Shown here: positions 7,561 to 15,232 of the stretch, one piece after another | How the letters are laid out: every line of letters begins with the position of its first letter | Numbering within the stretch: position 1 is the first letter of the stretch | From: an uncultured Acetatifactor sp. | Lineage (GTDB): Bacteria; Bacillota; Clostridia; Lachnospirales; Lachnospiraceae | NCBI GenBank assembly: GCA_910577185.1 | Contig: CAJTLR010000063.1 | Span: forward strand, 1-21,070 | Direction: 5' to 3' | DNA length: 21,070 nt | Position numbers and translations under genes: made by a program | Notes under the pieces: generated by a model | Database searches by the model: none | What the model was told of the DNA's origin: nothing | What the model saw: the letters and a program-made list of their open reading frames with translations, nothing else

Positions 7561-7589
7561 TTGAAATTTGTACTTATTTATATTAAACT
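7561..7589 (+). promoter_or_regulatory. Sigma-A promoter of efp
   Basis: TTGAAA (7561-7566) and TAAACT (7584-7589) are spaced by 17 bases. The preceding 30 bases hold two runs of AAATTTTTTTTC type, which could act as an UP element or end the aro transcript weakly. The -10 box is the same as in the rpsT promoter. Confidence 0.7.
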
Positions 7590-7633
7590 AGTCTGGAATT
7601 ATATTTGTGATCGAAAATTAGGAGGAATATCAT

Positions 7634-8191
7634 ATGATTTCTGCAGGTGATTTCAGAAATGGTATTACAATTGAGTATGATAACAACGTATATCAGATTA
7701 TTGAATTCCAGCATGTAAAGCCTGGAAAGGGCGCGGCTTTCGTGAGGACGAAGCTGAAGAACGTGAAGAGCGGCGGTGTTGTGGAGAAGACCTTCCGCCC
7801 TACGGAGAAATGTCCCCAGGCGCGTATTGATAGAAAAGATATGCAGTATCTTTATGCCGATGGTGATTTGTATTACTTTATGGACACGGAAAATTATGAG
7901 CAGATCGCGCTGAACAATGAGACCGTGGGCGATGCGCTGAAGTTTGTGAAGGAAAATGAAATGTGCAAGATCTGTTCCCACAATGGCAGCGTGTTTTCCG
8001 TGGAGCCTCCTTTGTTTGTGGAACTTGATATCACGGACACAGAGCCCGGCTTCAAGGGAGATACCGCTACAGGCGCTTCCAAGCCTGCCATCGTTGAGAC
8101 CGGTGCCCAGGTATATGTACCCTTGTTTGTCAACCAGGGGGACAAGATCAAGATTGACACCCGTACGGGAGAATATCTTTCCAGAGTCTGA
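7634..8191 (+). CDS. efp: Elongation factor P
   Basis: Rescues ribosomes stalled at polyproline stretches. The 185-residue product has the three-barrel EF-P pattern: an N-terminal KOW-like domain with loop KPGKGAAFVRTKLKN, an OB domain, and the C-terminal signature in GDKIKIDTRTGEYLSRV. The loop lysine is K32, the position used in Bacillus EF-P, in the unmodified or aminopentanol-modified lysine class rather than the arginine class; which modification applies here is not visible. The start is set by GGAGG (7621-7625) 8 bases upstream. It has its own promoter. Confidence 0.98.
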   Translation: MISAGDFRNGITIEYDNNVYQIIEFQHVKPGKGAAFVRTKLKNVKSGGVVEKTFRPTEKCPQARIDRKDMQYLYADGDLYYFMDTENYEQIALNNETVGDALKFVKENEMCKICSHNGSVFSVEPPLFVELDITDTEPGFKGDTATGASKPAIVETGAQVYVPLFVNQGDKIKIDTRTGEYLSRV

Positions 8192-8351
8192 CCGATATAC
8201 GGGATCCAAGGGTTCCGTGACGGAATAAAACTGAAAACTGCATTTCCCATACCATGCATCCGGATGCCAGTGTCTTCTCTGTCGCAAGTGCGCAGGCGCT
8301 GTTGCGTGCGTCCATGAAAATGATTTTGGACAGCGCGGAAAGAGGAGGCTT

Positions 8352-9248
8352 ATGGGAATCAATGAATTTGCACAAAAGATCTGTAAGGCAGTGGGAAAAG
8401 AACTCGGTGAGGGGTACCGGGTGGAACTGAAACAGGTGAGGAAGAATAACGGCGTCGTGCTCCATGGACTGGTCATTTTGTCCGGTATACAGAATGTGGC
8501 TCCCACCATTTACCTGGATGCGTTTCTGGAGGCCTATGAGGCGGGAACTTCCTTTGCGGCCCTGATTCGCAGGTTGCTTGCAATCTATGGGGAGGATGCG
8601 CCGAAAGACAGTATAGATATGGAGTTTTTCCGTTGCTATGACAAAGTGCAGGACCGGATCTGCTACCGTCTGGTGAGCTGGAAAAAGAATGAGGAACTGC
8701 TCCGGGATGTGCCGCACATTGCATTTCTGGATCTGGCAATCTGTTTTTATTATGCCTATCAGGGAGACGTGCTGGGTCAGGGGATGATTTTGGTACATAA
8801 TTCCCATATGGAAATGTGGAAGGCGAGTACGGCGCAGCTGTACGAGGCAGCAAAGAGAAATACCCAGAGACTGTATCCGTGGGTCTGCAGTACCCTGGAG
8901 GAGGTTCTGGATGAAATAATGGAATCAGGGAAAACGGAAATGCCCGAGAGCGGGCAGGAATTTCCCCTGAAGGTGCTGAGCAACGAAAAGAGAATATTCG
9001 GCGCCACATGCCTGCTCTATCCGGGAGTGCTGGACAAGCTGGCAGAGAGAGGCCTGGGCTGTTTTTACATTCTGCCGAGTTCCGTCCACGAAGTGATACT
9101 TCTGGGGGAGGGAAGCGTGGAAGACGCCTGGGAACTCAAGAAAATGATTGTGGAGATCAACGGCACCCAGGTTGCGCCGGAGGAGGTTCTTTCGGACAGT
9201 CTCTACCGCTATGATCCACGTGAGGGAAAGGTTAAAATTATTTTCTAA
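8352..9248 (+). CDS. DUF5688 family protein of unknown function
   Basis: A 298-residue soluble protein without signal peptide or membrane segments. It matches the pattern I know for DUF5688, a family frequent in Lachnospiraceae: N-terminal VELKQVRKNNGVVLHGLVI, then APTIYLDAFLEAYEAG, a central VLSNEKRIFGATCLLYPGVLDKLAE-type segment, and the C-terminal FYILPSSVHEVILL followed by TQVAPEEVLSDSLYRYD. Its function is not known, so I do not assign one. The GAGGAGG (8342-8348) is close to the ATG (3 bases). The 160 bases before it hold a perfect GCATCCGGATGC palindrome (8256-8267) and an imperfect hairpin (8283-8306), but no clear promoter. Confidence 0.8.
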   Translation: MGINEFAQKICKAVGKELGEGYRVELKQVRKNNGVVLHGLVILSGIQNVAPTIYLDAFLEAYEAGTSFAALIRRLLAIYGEDAPKDSIDMEFFRCYDKVQDRICYRLVSWKKNEELLRDVPHIAFLDLAICFYYAYQGDVLGQGMILVHNSHMEMWKASTAQLYEAAKRNTQRLYPWVCSTLEEVLDEIMESGKTEMPESGQEFPLKVLSNEKRIFGATCLLYPGVLDKLAERGLGCFYILPSSVHEVILLGEGSVEDAWELKKMIVEINGTQVAPEEVLSDSLYRYDPREGKVKIIF

Positions 9249-9268
9249 AAAATTCCATAAATTTATGG

Positions 9269-9297
9269 TAGACAATTTAATACTTTTGTGATATTAT
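9269..9297 (+). promoter_or_regulatory. Sigma-A promoter of tRNA-Arg
   Basis: TAGACA (9269-9274) and TATTAT (9292-9297) are spaced by 17 bases. This puts the start of transcription near 9304, about 25 bases before the tRNA. A perfect 14-base palindrome CCATAAATTTATGG (9255-9268) directly precedes the -35 box. Confidence 0.75.
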
Positions 9298-9424
9298 AGT
9301 CAAAGTGATGTAACAATTTTGTAATAATTGCATCCGTAGTCTAATGGATAGAACGAAGGCCTCCGACGCCTTTAATGCAGGTTCGATTCCTGTCGGATGC
9401 ATTTACATCACTTTGGCTTTAATA
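9292..9424. repeat. Inverted repeat enclosing the tRNA-Arg gene
   Basis: CAAAGTGATGTAA (9301-9313) is the exact reverse complement of 9403-9415. With two mismatches the match extends to 22 bp (9292-9313 with 9403-9424). About the last 10 bases of the left arm lie inside the predicted transcript, so the tRNA leader and trailer can pair. A weak GGC/GCC hairpin plus T5 (9415-9434) may be the terminator. Confidence 0.8.
9330..9401 (+). tRNA. tRNA-Arg (anticodon CCG)
   Basis: Cloverleaf: acceptor GCATCCG (9330-9336) with CGGATGC (9394-9400); D arm 9339-9354 with one mismatch; anticodon stem AAGGC/GCCTT (9356-9360/9368-9372) around loop CTCCGAC, giving anticodon CCG (9363-9365); T arm GCAGG-TTCGATT-CCTGT (9377-9393). 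The discriminator is A9401 and CCA is not encoded. The flanks form a 13-bp perfect inverted repeat (9301-9313 with 9403-9415). Confidence 0.95.
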
Positions 9425-9441
9425 ATGCCTTTTTATGAGAT

Positions 9442-9511
9442 GGGAACTGTTTAAAAATCACTTTACGAAGGGGATTCCGGCGGTAAAGTAATTTTATGAC
9501 AGTTCTTTCCC
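9442..9511. repeat. 70-base imperfect hairpin of unknown role
   Basis: The left arm 9442-9466 and right arm 9483-9511 are imperfect reverse complements: ACTTTAC/GTAAAGT, AAAAT/ATTTT, ACTGT/ACAGT and GGGA/TCCC, with one short internal mismatch block, a 1-base mismatch and a 3-base bulge. There is no T run, so it is not an obvious terminator. The remaining 129 bases up to the next start hold nothing clear. Confidence 0.6.
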
Positions 9512-9640
9512 GTCAAAAAGGAAAAAAGCCGGGATGATGTGTGAATGTGACATTTTCATCCGGATCCATGGGGGTACCACATGGAGGCCGGGGTGAAAGG
9601 CAGGACCAGCGAGAAATCTGTTTTGGAGAAAGGAGTTTCC

Positions 9641-10927
9641 ATGGGAAAAGATAAGTTGTCAACTGTTCGTGATTATATAGTTAAAAATTCCAAGTTTTTG
9701 TTTCCGGTGATTCTGATTGCGGTGGTGGCCATCACAGTGTCCATTGCCCTGAATATGAGTCATTCCGGGGACAGTGAGGACACTCCGGATCCGCTGGCGG
9801 ATATTACACCTGTATCGGTAAGTCCGGAACCGGAGGCCACGGAGGAACCCTCCGAACCCCAGGATGTGGCGCTGGCTTCCAACGAGGATGAAGCCATACA
9901 GACCATAGTGAACAGCTACTATACGGCCATGTCCTCCGGGGACAGCGCAGCCATGGCTGCCCTTTATGATGAGGTCTCGGAGAACGACCTGCTGCGGTAC
10001 GAGGAGATGGCAAAGTACCTGGAGAAGATTACGGTGTCCGAAATATATACCAAACCGGGTCTGGCAGAGGGAATCACGGTTGTTTATGTGGCTTACGGAC
10101 TTTGCTTTGAAAATCATGAGGAAGAAGTGCCCGGCTGGCAGACCTTCTATGTGTGCCGGAACGAGCAGGGAGCGCTTTACATTAAGAATGAAAAGAATTT
10201 CACCGAAGAGGAAAAGGAATATGTGGTGAAGATTTCCGCCCAGGATGATGTGGTGGAACTGAACAACCGGGTTTCCGTGGCGTTCAACGAACTTATGGAA
10301 GGGAACCAGGAACTTCTGAAATATATGGCGGAATTTGAGAAGCAGGTAAACGCCACCGTGGGCATCCGGATGGCAGAGCAGAATACCTCCACCGAGGGCT
10401 CTCCGGAAGAAAGCGCCCCGGAAGAAGGAGAAGCCCAGGGCAGCGGGGAGAGCCAGGCTCCGGAGGGAGAAGAAGCGCCTGCTGAGGGGACGGAACCTCC
10501 GGCTGAGGAATCCCAGGCTCCTGCGGATGCCGTTACCCAGTACGCCACCGCCACTACCACTGTCAATGTGAGAAGCTCCGACAGCGAGCAGGCCGACAAG
10601 CTGGGCAAGGTTCCCGGAGGGGAAAAAGTGGAGGTGAAGGAAGTCCGGGTAAACGGCTGGACAAAGATCGTATTTGAGGGCGGTGACGGATATATCAAAT
10701 CCGAGTTCCTGCAGATGGAGGAAAGCGCTTCCGGCCAGGAGGTTGTGGGGACGGTGACTGCCAAGGAGAATGTGAAGATACGTGCCGCCGCCAGCGAGGA
10801 CGCGGAGCAGCTGGGCCTTATGGTGGGAGGAGACAGCCTTGAGCTTCTGGGCACCGAGAACGGCTGGTGTAAGGTGAGGTTTGATGGCAAGGTAGGATAT
10901 GTGAAATCGGATTATGTGACACAGTGA
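9641..10927 (+). CDS. Membrane-anchored protein with two C-terminal bacterial SH3 domains
   Basis: Probably an extracytoplasmic envelope protein, 428 residues. A short cytoplasmic start is followed by one membrane segment (about 19-39, FLFPVILIAVVAITVSIAL). Then comes a short acidic Pro/Glu stretch, a globular domain (about 70-240) of NTF2-like appearance (IVNSYYTAMSSGDSAAMAALY), an acidic Glu/Ala/Pro-rich linker (about 247-300), and two SH3_3-type repeats (about 300-358 and 369-428). Each repeat carries a VNVR/VKIR motif, an NGW and a GYIKS/GYVKS end. Such SH3 pairs usually bind peptidoglycan or its peptides. An in-frame ATG 60 bases upstream exists, but AAAGGAG (9629-9635) sits 5 bases before 9641. 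Two genes of an envelope type follow in the same direction. Confidence 0.85.
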   Translation: MGKDKLSTVRDYIVKNSKFLFPVILIAVVAITVSIALNMSHSGDSEDTPDPLADITPVSVSPEPEATEEPSEPQDVALASNEDEAIQTIVNSYYTAMSSGDSAAMAALYDEVSENDLLRYEEMAKYLEKITVSEIYTKPGLAEGITVVYVAYGLCFENHEEEVPGWQTFYVCRNEQGALYIKNEKNFTEEEKEYVVKISAQDDVVELNNRVSVAFNELMEGNQELLKYMAEFEKQVNATVGIRMAEQNTSTEGSPEESAPEEGEAQGSGESQAPEGEEAPAEGTEPPAEESQAPADAVTQYATATTTVNVRSSDSEQADKLGKVPGGEKVEVKEVRVNGWTKIVFEGGDGYIKSEFLQMEESASGQEVVGTVTAKENVKIRAAASEDAEQLGLMVGGDSLELLGTENGWCKVRFDGKVGYVKSDYVTQ

Positions 10928-11002
10928 CAGACTTCCGGAGAGGAAGGAAACTGACTGCCCGGGCTGTGGTAAATTTAGATGAGACGAAAGGAAAAAGCGA
11001 TT

Positions 11003-11299
11003 ATGCTGCGATTCATCAATCTCTTTTTCGTGCCAATCATAGCAGTATATATGCTGCAGAAACAAAAGGAAGACGGATTTAAGCCCAGCCTGGAGCTTTT
11101 GATGCAGTATGCTTGTGTGACCGTACTGGTGATTGTGGCCAGCCATATGGGCATGGCAGTGATATACCGTCTGTTTCAGATTGAGATGGCCGACTGGGAA
11201 CCGGAATATACTTTGCTTGCGCTTGCGTCGTCCTGTGCTATCGCGTTTTTGTACCGGATTGTGAGATTCCGTATCGGATTGTCCGTGAAAGAGAAATGA
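11003..11299 (+). CDS. Small membrane protein coupled to the phosphoglycerol-transferase-like gene
   Basis: 98 residues with about three hydrophobic segments: FINLFFVPIIAVYML, a CVTVLVIVASHMGMAVIY stretch and LLALASSCAIAFLYRI, ending in a basic tail. I do not recognise a named family. An ATG at 10979 is also in frame, but AAAGGA (10987-10992) lies between the two and favours 11003. Its stop overlaps the start of the next gene in ATGA (11296-11299), so translation is probably coupled and the two products likely work in the same membrane process. Confidence 0.75.
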   Translation: MLRFINLFFVPIIAVYMLQKQKEDGFKPSLELLMQYACVTVLVIVASHMGMAVIYRLFQIEMADWEPEYTLLALASSCAIAFLYRIVRFRIGLSVKEK

Positions 11300-12891
11300 A
11301 GTCTTTCCGGGAAATACAGGGGGCGCGGCAGGTGAAAAAAGGGGAAGGAAATGCAGTTGCCGGAGTCTTGAAAAAAACAGCCATTGTCTTGTTTTACATG
11401 GTATTTGCCGTAATTGGGCTGGTGGCATTTACCGCAAGGCCGGTGACTGACTGGACAAAAGAGAATTTCGGAGTTACCATTCAGGAAATTTTGTTTACGG
11501 TAAAGTCTCCCATGAAGGGGGCTGACACGGGATTTTTGAAAGGGGCGCTTCTGGAGGCGAAACCGGATGCCGTTCTTTTCCTGGTTCTTCTGGCTGGGGG
11601 GGTAATTTGTGACAGACTGATTTTCGGCAGACTGAGAATCTGTATCAAAATAAGGCTGAAAAAATGGCATGACATCAATGTCCGTCCGGTCTGCTATTGT
11701 ATGGCGCTGGGGGCGGCGCTGTTATCGCTGCACGGGGCTTACAATTACCTGGATGAGATTCTGAAAATCAGCGATTACCTGGAAAAACGGGCAGAGCGGA
11801 CAGAAATATATGAAAATTATTATACAGATCCCCTGGAGACGGAGATCACTTCTTCCGGCAGTATAAAGAATCTGATATACATTTACCTGGAAAGTATGGA
11901 GACAGCCTGCGCTTCGGCGGCAGCAGGCGGATACCAGGAGACGGATTACATTCCCGGGCTCACTGCCATAGCCAATGAGAATATCAGCTTTTCCGACGGT
12001 TCCGGACTGGGAGGCTGGCGGGCCGTTGACGGAAGTACGTGGACCATGGGAGCATTGTTCAGCACCACTGCCGGTATCCCGTTTGCCTTTCCCATAAAGG
12101 GCAATACCATGGGAGAGAGAAGTGTTTTTGCGCCCGGTGTTACCAATTTGGGGGATTTGCTGGAGGAATGCGGTTATACGCAGGAGTTTCTGTGCGGATC
12201 CGATGGAAATTTTGCAGGAAGGGCAGACTACTTTCAGCAGCATGGAAATTATAGGATTTTCGATTATTCCACTGCCATAGAGGAAGGGTACATAGCGCCG
12301 GACTATAAGGTCTGGTGGGGGTTTGAGGACAGTATTCTGTATGATATTGCAAAAGACGAGCTGACAAGGCTGGCCGCAGACCACGCACCTTTTAATTTTA
12401 CAATGCTTACGGTAGATACACACCATGTTGGGGGATATGTCTGTGATTTATGCGGGAATGTGTATCAGGATCAGCTGGCGAATGTTCTTGTCTGTGCGGA
12501 TTCTCTTCTCCGGGATTTTGTGGAGTGGTGCAAAGGGCAGGATTTCTACGAAGATACCGTCATTGTGATTTCGGGTGATCACCCGAGAATGGATACCTGC
12601 CTGGTACCGGAGGAAGCGGAACGGGAGAGCAGAACGGTTTACAATGCATTTATCAACGCAGATGTGGATGACGCGGAAATGCTGCGGACCCGGAACAGGG
12701 ACTTTGCGCCAATGGATATGTTTCCTACCGTTTTAAGTGCAATGGGATTTCGGATAGAGGGCGACCGTCTGGGGCTGGGGACCAATTTGTTTTCAGCGCG
12801 GGATACCCTGATGGAGGAAATGGGCGGTTTTGAGAACCTGAATTCGGAACTGAAAAAGCATTCCGTATATTATGTGAACCACTTTTATTGA
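11296..12891 (+). CDS. LTA synthase/OpgB-like membrane sulfatase-fold phosphoglycerol transferase
   Basis: 531 residues. Three hydrophobic segments in the N-terminal part (about 26-46, 90-106 and 131-147) are followed by an extracellular alkaline-phosphatase-type domain. Family residues visible: E199 in NLIYIYLESME (metal), T250 in GSTWTMGALFSTTAGIP (the expected nucleophile), VDTHHVGG (H376) and VISGDHPRMD (D428, H429). The TMGALFSTTAGIP context resembles OpgB/MdoB phosphoglycerol transferase more than LtaS, so the substrate may be a membrane glycan or teichoic acid-like polymer moved from phosphatidylglycerol; that is inference. The start overlaps the stop of the small membrane protein. A strong terminator follows. 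Confidence 0.87.
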   Translation: MKSFREIQGARQVKKGEGNAVAGVLKKTAIVLFYMVFAVIGLVAFTARPVTDWTKENFGVTIQEILFTVKSPMKGADTGFLKGALLEAKPDAVLFLVLLAGGVICDRLIFGRLRICIKIRLKKWHDINVRPVCYCMALGAALLSLHGAYNYLDEILKISDYLEKRAERTEIYENYYTDPLETEITSSGSIKNLIYIYLESMETACASAAAGGYQETDYIPGLTAIANENISFSDGSGLGGWRAVDGSTWTMGALFSTTAGIPFAFPIKGNTMGERSVFAPGVTNLGDLLEECGYTQEFLCGSDGNFAGRADYFQQHGNYRIFDYSTAIEEGYIAPDYKVWWGFEDSILYDIAKDELTRLAADHAPFNFTMLTVDTHHVGGYVCDLCGNVYQDQLANVLVCADSLLRDFVEWCKGQDFYEDTVIVISGDHPRMDTCLVPEEAERESRTVYNAFINADVDDAEMLRTRNRDFAPMDMFPTVLSAMGFRIEGDRLGLGTNLFSARDTLMEEMGGFENLNSELKKHSVYYVNHFY

Positions 12892-12953
12892 TGATAAGAC
12901 TGAAAAAACAAATTTTTTGGCGGTACGACCAGAATAAAACATCAGAATTCGGG

Positions 12954-12995
12954 AAGCCTTTTATGGAGAAAATAAGTTCTCCATAAAGGGCTTTT
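12954..12995 (+). terminator. Rho-independent terminator after the phosphoglycerol-transferase-like gene
   Basis: A 17-bp stem (12954-12970 with 12977-12993, one G-U pair) closes a 6-base loop AATAAG and is followed by a short T run. Confidence 0.88.
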
Positions 12996-13076
12996 ATCAT
13001 ATAGGAGAGTCGGGCGGAAAGCGGTGTCTGCCGGCTGACAGGTTTATCATGAAATTTTTTGACTGGGGGTATGAGA

Positions 13077-13508
13077 ATGAAATCACAAGAGGCGTTAATT
13101 TACAGGGAAATTCAGAAAAATGCGGAAAATGCCATAAAAACCATCGATACACTGTCCGGAAAGGTGTATGATGATGATTTTGCGCTGCAGATTTCCAGGC
13201 AGTCCCTGAAGTATTCCGAGATTCACAACGAGGCCTCCCGCCAGCTGCTGGAGGCAAAGGCGGAGCCTTACCAGAGTACGGCCTTGTCGGATGCCCTTCT
13301 GAAAACGGGGATTCATTACAATACCATGCTCAACACCAGCACCGGACATATTGCGGAGATGATGATCCGCGGAAACAACAATGGCATTCTGGAGCTGGAG
13401 AAGGTTTTGAAACATAATGAAAATGTGGGGGCAAAACCGGTGGCCCTGGCGCAGCAGCTCATCGACTTTGAGGAGAGAAATATTGAGTGTCTGAAAGGGT
13501 ATCTGTAG
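13077..13508 (+). CDS. All-helical protein of unknown function
   Basis: 143 residues, soluble and predicted almost wholly helical from its heptad-like Leu/Ile/Ala spacing, perhaps a four-helix bundle. Characteristic stretches are IYREIQKNAENAIKTIDTL, LQISRQSLKYSEIHNEA, LNTSTGHIAEMMIRGNNN and LIDFEERNIECLKGYL. I have seen similar uncharacterised proteins in Lachnospiraceae but know no name or function. The Glu/His content is mildly reminiscent of ferritin-like folds, without a clear metal-binding motif. Of the three in-frame starts, ATG 13077 is best placed: GGGGG (13065-13069) lies 7 bases before it. It is monocistronic, between a terminator and the gdhA promoter region. Confidence 0.8.
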   Translation: MKSQEALIYREIQKNAENAIKTIDTLSGKVYDDDFALQISRQSLKYSEIHNEASRQLLEAKAEPYQSTALSDALLKTGIHYNTMLNTSTGHIAEMMIRGNNNGILELEKVLKHNENVGAKPVALAQQLIDFEERNIECLKGYL

Positions 13509-13584
13509 ACCGGGAGAGGGTGTTTTTGTGCAAGTCCACCAAAAAATGACGAAAAACTTTGACAGTTTAGTGAATGAAAGCGTG

Positions 13585-13613
13585 TTGTGGATTTCCTGAT
13601 TTTGGAGTATAAT
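13585..13613 (+). promoter_or_regulatory. Promoter ahead of the gdhA leader
   Basis: A perfect TATAAT (13608-13613) with a weak TTGTGG (13585-13590) at 17-base spacing. Transcription would start near 13620, only about 16 bases before a terminator-like hairpin. Confidence 0.6.
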
Positions 13614-13635
13614 AGGACATGGACAACGGCGTCAC

Positions 13636-13667
13636 AGGGCATAGGGGTGGGACTTCTATGCCCTTTT
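13636..13667 (+). terminator. Terminator-like hairpin between promoter and gdhA (attenuator or small-RNA end)
   Basis: AGGGCATAG (13636-13644) pairs perfectly with CTATGCCCT (13656-13664) and runs into TTTT. It lies between the promoter and gdhA, so it would end a roughly 50-base transcript or act as an attenuator. Confidence 0.7.
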
Positions 13668-13845
13668 ATCATGCAGGAAAAGGACAGAATCCGGCCTGAC
13701 TGATAAATCACCGCTGTGGATATGCGATACCGGCAGGGCGCCCGCCGGCAGGCGCAGGGGAAATTTGTCGTGAGAGAGGCGCGTTTGCGGCACGAAATCC
13801 CTGGGAAGGGATTCGTTCCAGATATGAAAACAGGAGGACATGATC
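13668..13845 (+). promoter_or_regulatory. Structured untranslated leader of gdhA
   Basis: Together with the promoter and early terminator this fills the 337-base gap before gdhA. It contains a GC hairpin (CCGGC 13730-13734 with GCCGG 13744-13748) and a strong hairpin ACGAAATCCCT (13792-13802) with AGGGATTCGT (13807-13816, one bulged A). The latter ends 16 bases before the AGGAGG. No known riboswitch class was recognised. Confidence 0.45.
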
Positions 13846-15189
13846 ATGTCATATGTTGATGAGGTATTTGAACTGGTAGTTGCAAAGAATCCCGCGCAGC
13901 CCGAATTTCACCAGGCTGTGAAGGAGGTTCTGGAATCCCTCCGGGTGGTGATTGAGGCCAATGAGGAGAAGTACCGCAGGGACGCCCTGCTGGAGAGAAT
14001 TGTAACGCCGGAGAGACAGCTTATTTTCCGCGTTCCCTGGGTGGATGACAAGGGACAGGTACAGGTGAACAACGGATTCCGCGTGCAGTTCAATTCTGCC
14101 ATAGGGCCTTACAAGGGAGGCCTTCGTCTGCATCCCAGTGTGAACCTGGGTATTATCAAGTTCCTGGGTTTTGAACAGATTTTCAAAAATTCCCTGACAG
14201 GCCTTCCCATCGGCGGCGGCAAGGGCGGGTCCGATTTTGATCCCAAGGGAAAATCTGACAGGGAAGTGATGGCATTCTGCCAGAGTTTCATCACGGAACT
14301 GCATAAGTACATCGGAGCTGATACAGATGTTCCGGCAGGTGATATCGGAACAGGGGCCAGGGAGATCGGCTATATGTACGGACAGTATAAGAGGCTCACT
14401 GGGCTGTACGAGGGCGTCCTTACCGGAAAAGGACTTACTTACGGCGGTTCCCTGGCCAGGACGGAAGCCACGGGCTATGGTCTGCTGTATCTGACTGCGG
14501 AAATGCTGAAATGCAACGGCAGGGAGATGAAAGATAAGACTGTGGTAGTGTCCGGCGCCGGCAATGTGGCCATCTATGCCATCCAGAAGGCATGGCAGCT
14601 GGGCGCAAAACCGGTGACCTGCTCTGATTCCACGGGCTGGATTTACGATCCGGAAGGAATTGACGTGGCTCTCCTGAAGGAAGTGAAGGAAGTGAAGAGG
14701 GCAAGGCTGACGGAGTATGCGGCGGCCAGACCCGGCGCCCAGTATCATGAATGCGCTCCGGGCAGCAATGTATGGACCGTGAAATGTGACATTGCCCTTC
14801 CCTGCGCAACCCAGAATGAGCTGAACCTTGAGGATGCGAAAACACTTGTGGCAAACGGCTGCTTTGCCGTGGCGGAAGGCGCCAATATGCCTACCACCAT
14901 GGAGGCCACGGAATATTTCCAGGCGAACAAGGTGCTGTTCTGCCCCGGAAAGGCATCCAATGCAGGCGGTGTTGCGACTTCAGCCCTGGAGATGAGCCAG
15001 AACAGTGAGCGTTTAAGCTGGACATTTGAGGAAGTGGATTCCAAGCTGCAGAACATCATGGTGAATATTTTCCACAGTCTGGATGATGCCGCGAAGAAAT
15101 TCGGATGCGAGGGCAACTATGTGGCAGGTGCCAACATTGCGGGATTTTTGAAGGTGGCGGAAGCCATGACCGCACAGGGAGTTGTATAA
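13846..15189 (+). CDS. gdhA: Glutamate dehydrogenase (hexameric, probably NADP+-type)
   Basis: Interconverts glutamate and 2-oxoglutarate plus ammonia. 447 residues, the normal length of the short hexameric GDH class. Visible active-site residues are K90 in IGPYKGGLR, catalytic K126 in PIGGGKGGSDFDPKGKSD and D166 in DVPAGDIGTG. The coenzyme domain has VVSGAGNVAIYA, followed by TCSDSTGW; the Ser/Asp pattern after the second strand resembles NADP-dependent enzymes, so I lean to that cofactor. The start MSYVDEVFELVVAKNP at 13846 has AGGAGG with an 8-base spacer; the ATG at 13840 lies too close to it. It has its own promoter, structured leader and terminator. Confidence 0.96.
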   Translation: MSYVDEVFELVVAKNPAQPEFHQAVKEVLESLRVVIEANEEKYRRDALLERIVTPERQLIFRVPWVDDKGQVQVNNGFRVQFNSAIGPYKGGLRLHPSVNLGIIKFLGFEQIFKNSLTGLPIGGGKGGSDFDPKGKSDREVMAFCQSFITELHKYIGADTDVPAGDIGTGAREIGYMYGQYKRLTGLYEGVLTGKGLTYGGSLARTEATGYGLLYLTAEMLKCNGREMKDKTVVVSGAGNVAIYAIQKAWQLGAKPVTCSDSTGWIYDPEGIDVALLKEVKEVKRARLTEYAAARPGAQYHECAPGSNVWTVKCDIALPCATQNELNLEDAKTLVANGCFAVAEGANMPTTMEATEYFQANKVLFCPGKASNAGGVATSALEMSQNSERLSWTFEEVDSKLQNIMVNIFHSLDDAAKKFGCEGNYVAGANIAGFLKVAEAMTAQGVV

Positions 15190-15194
15190 ATGTG

Positions 15195-15227
15195 ACAGGC
15201 AGGGGAGATTTCCCCTGCCTGTTTTTT
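15195..15227 (+). terminator. Rho-independent terminator of gdhA
   Basis: ACAGGCAGGGGA (15195-15206) pairs perfectly with TCCCCTGCCTGT (15211-15222) around a 4-base loop and runs into T6. Confidence 0.95.
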
Positions 15228-15232
15228 CTGTG

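Noticed and set aside
9659..11428. 589-codon open frame on the minus strand opposite the SH3-protein gene
   Set aside because: Shadow of the G/C-rich codon pattern; it crosses three real plus-strand features and has no recognisable domain.
13559..13564. Perfect TTGACA upstream of the gdhA leader
   Set aside because: No -10 box lies at 16-18 bases, so it is probably not the active -35.
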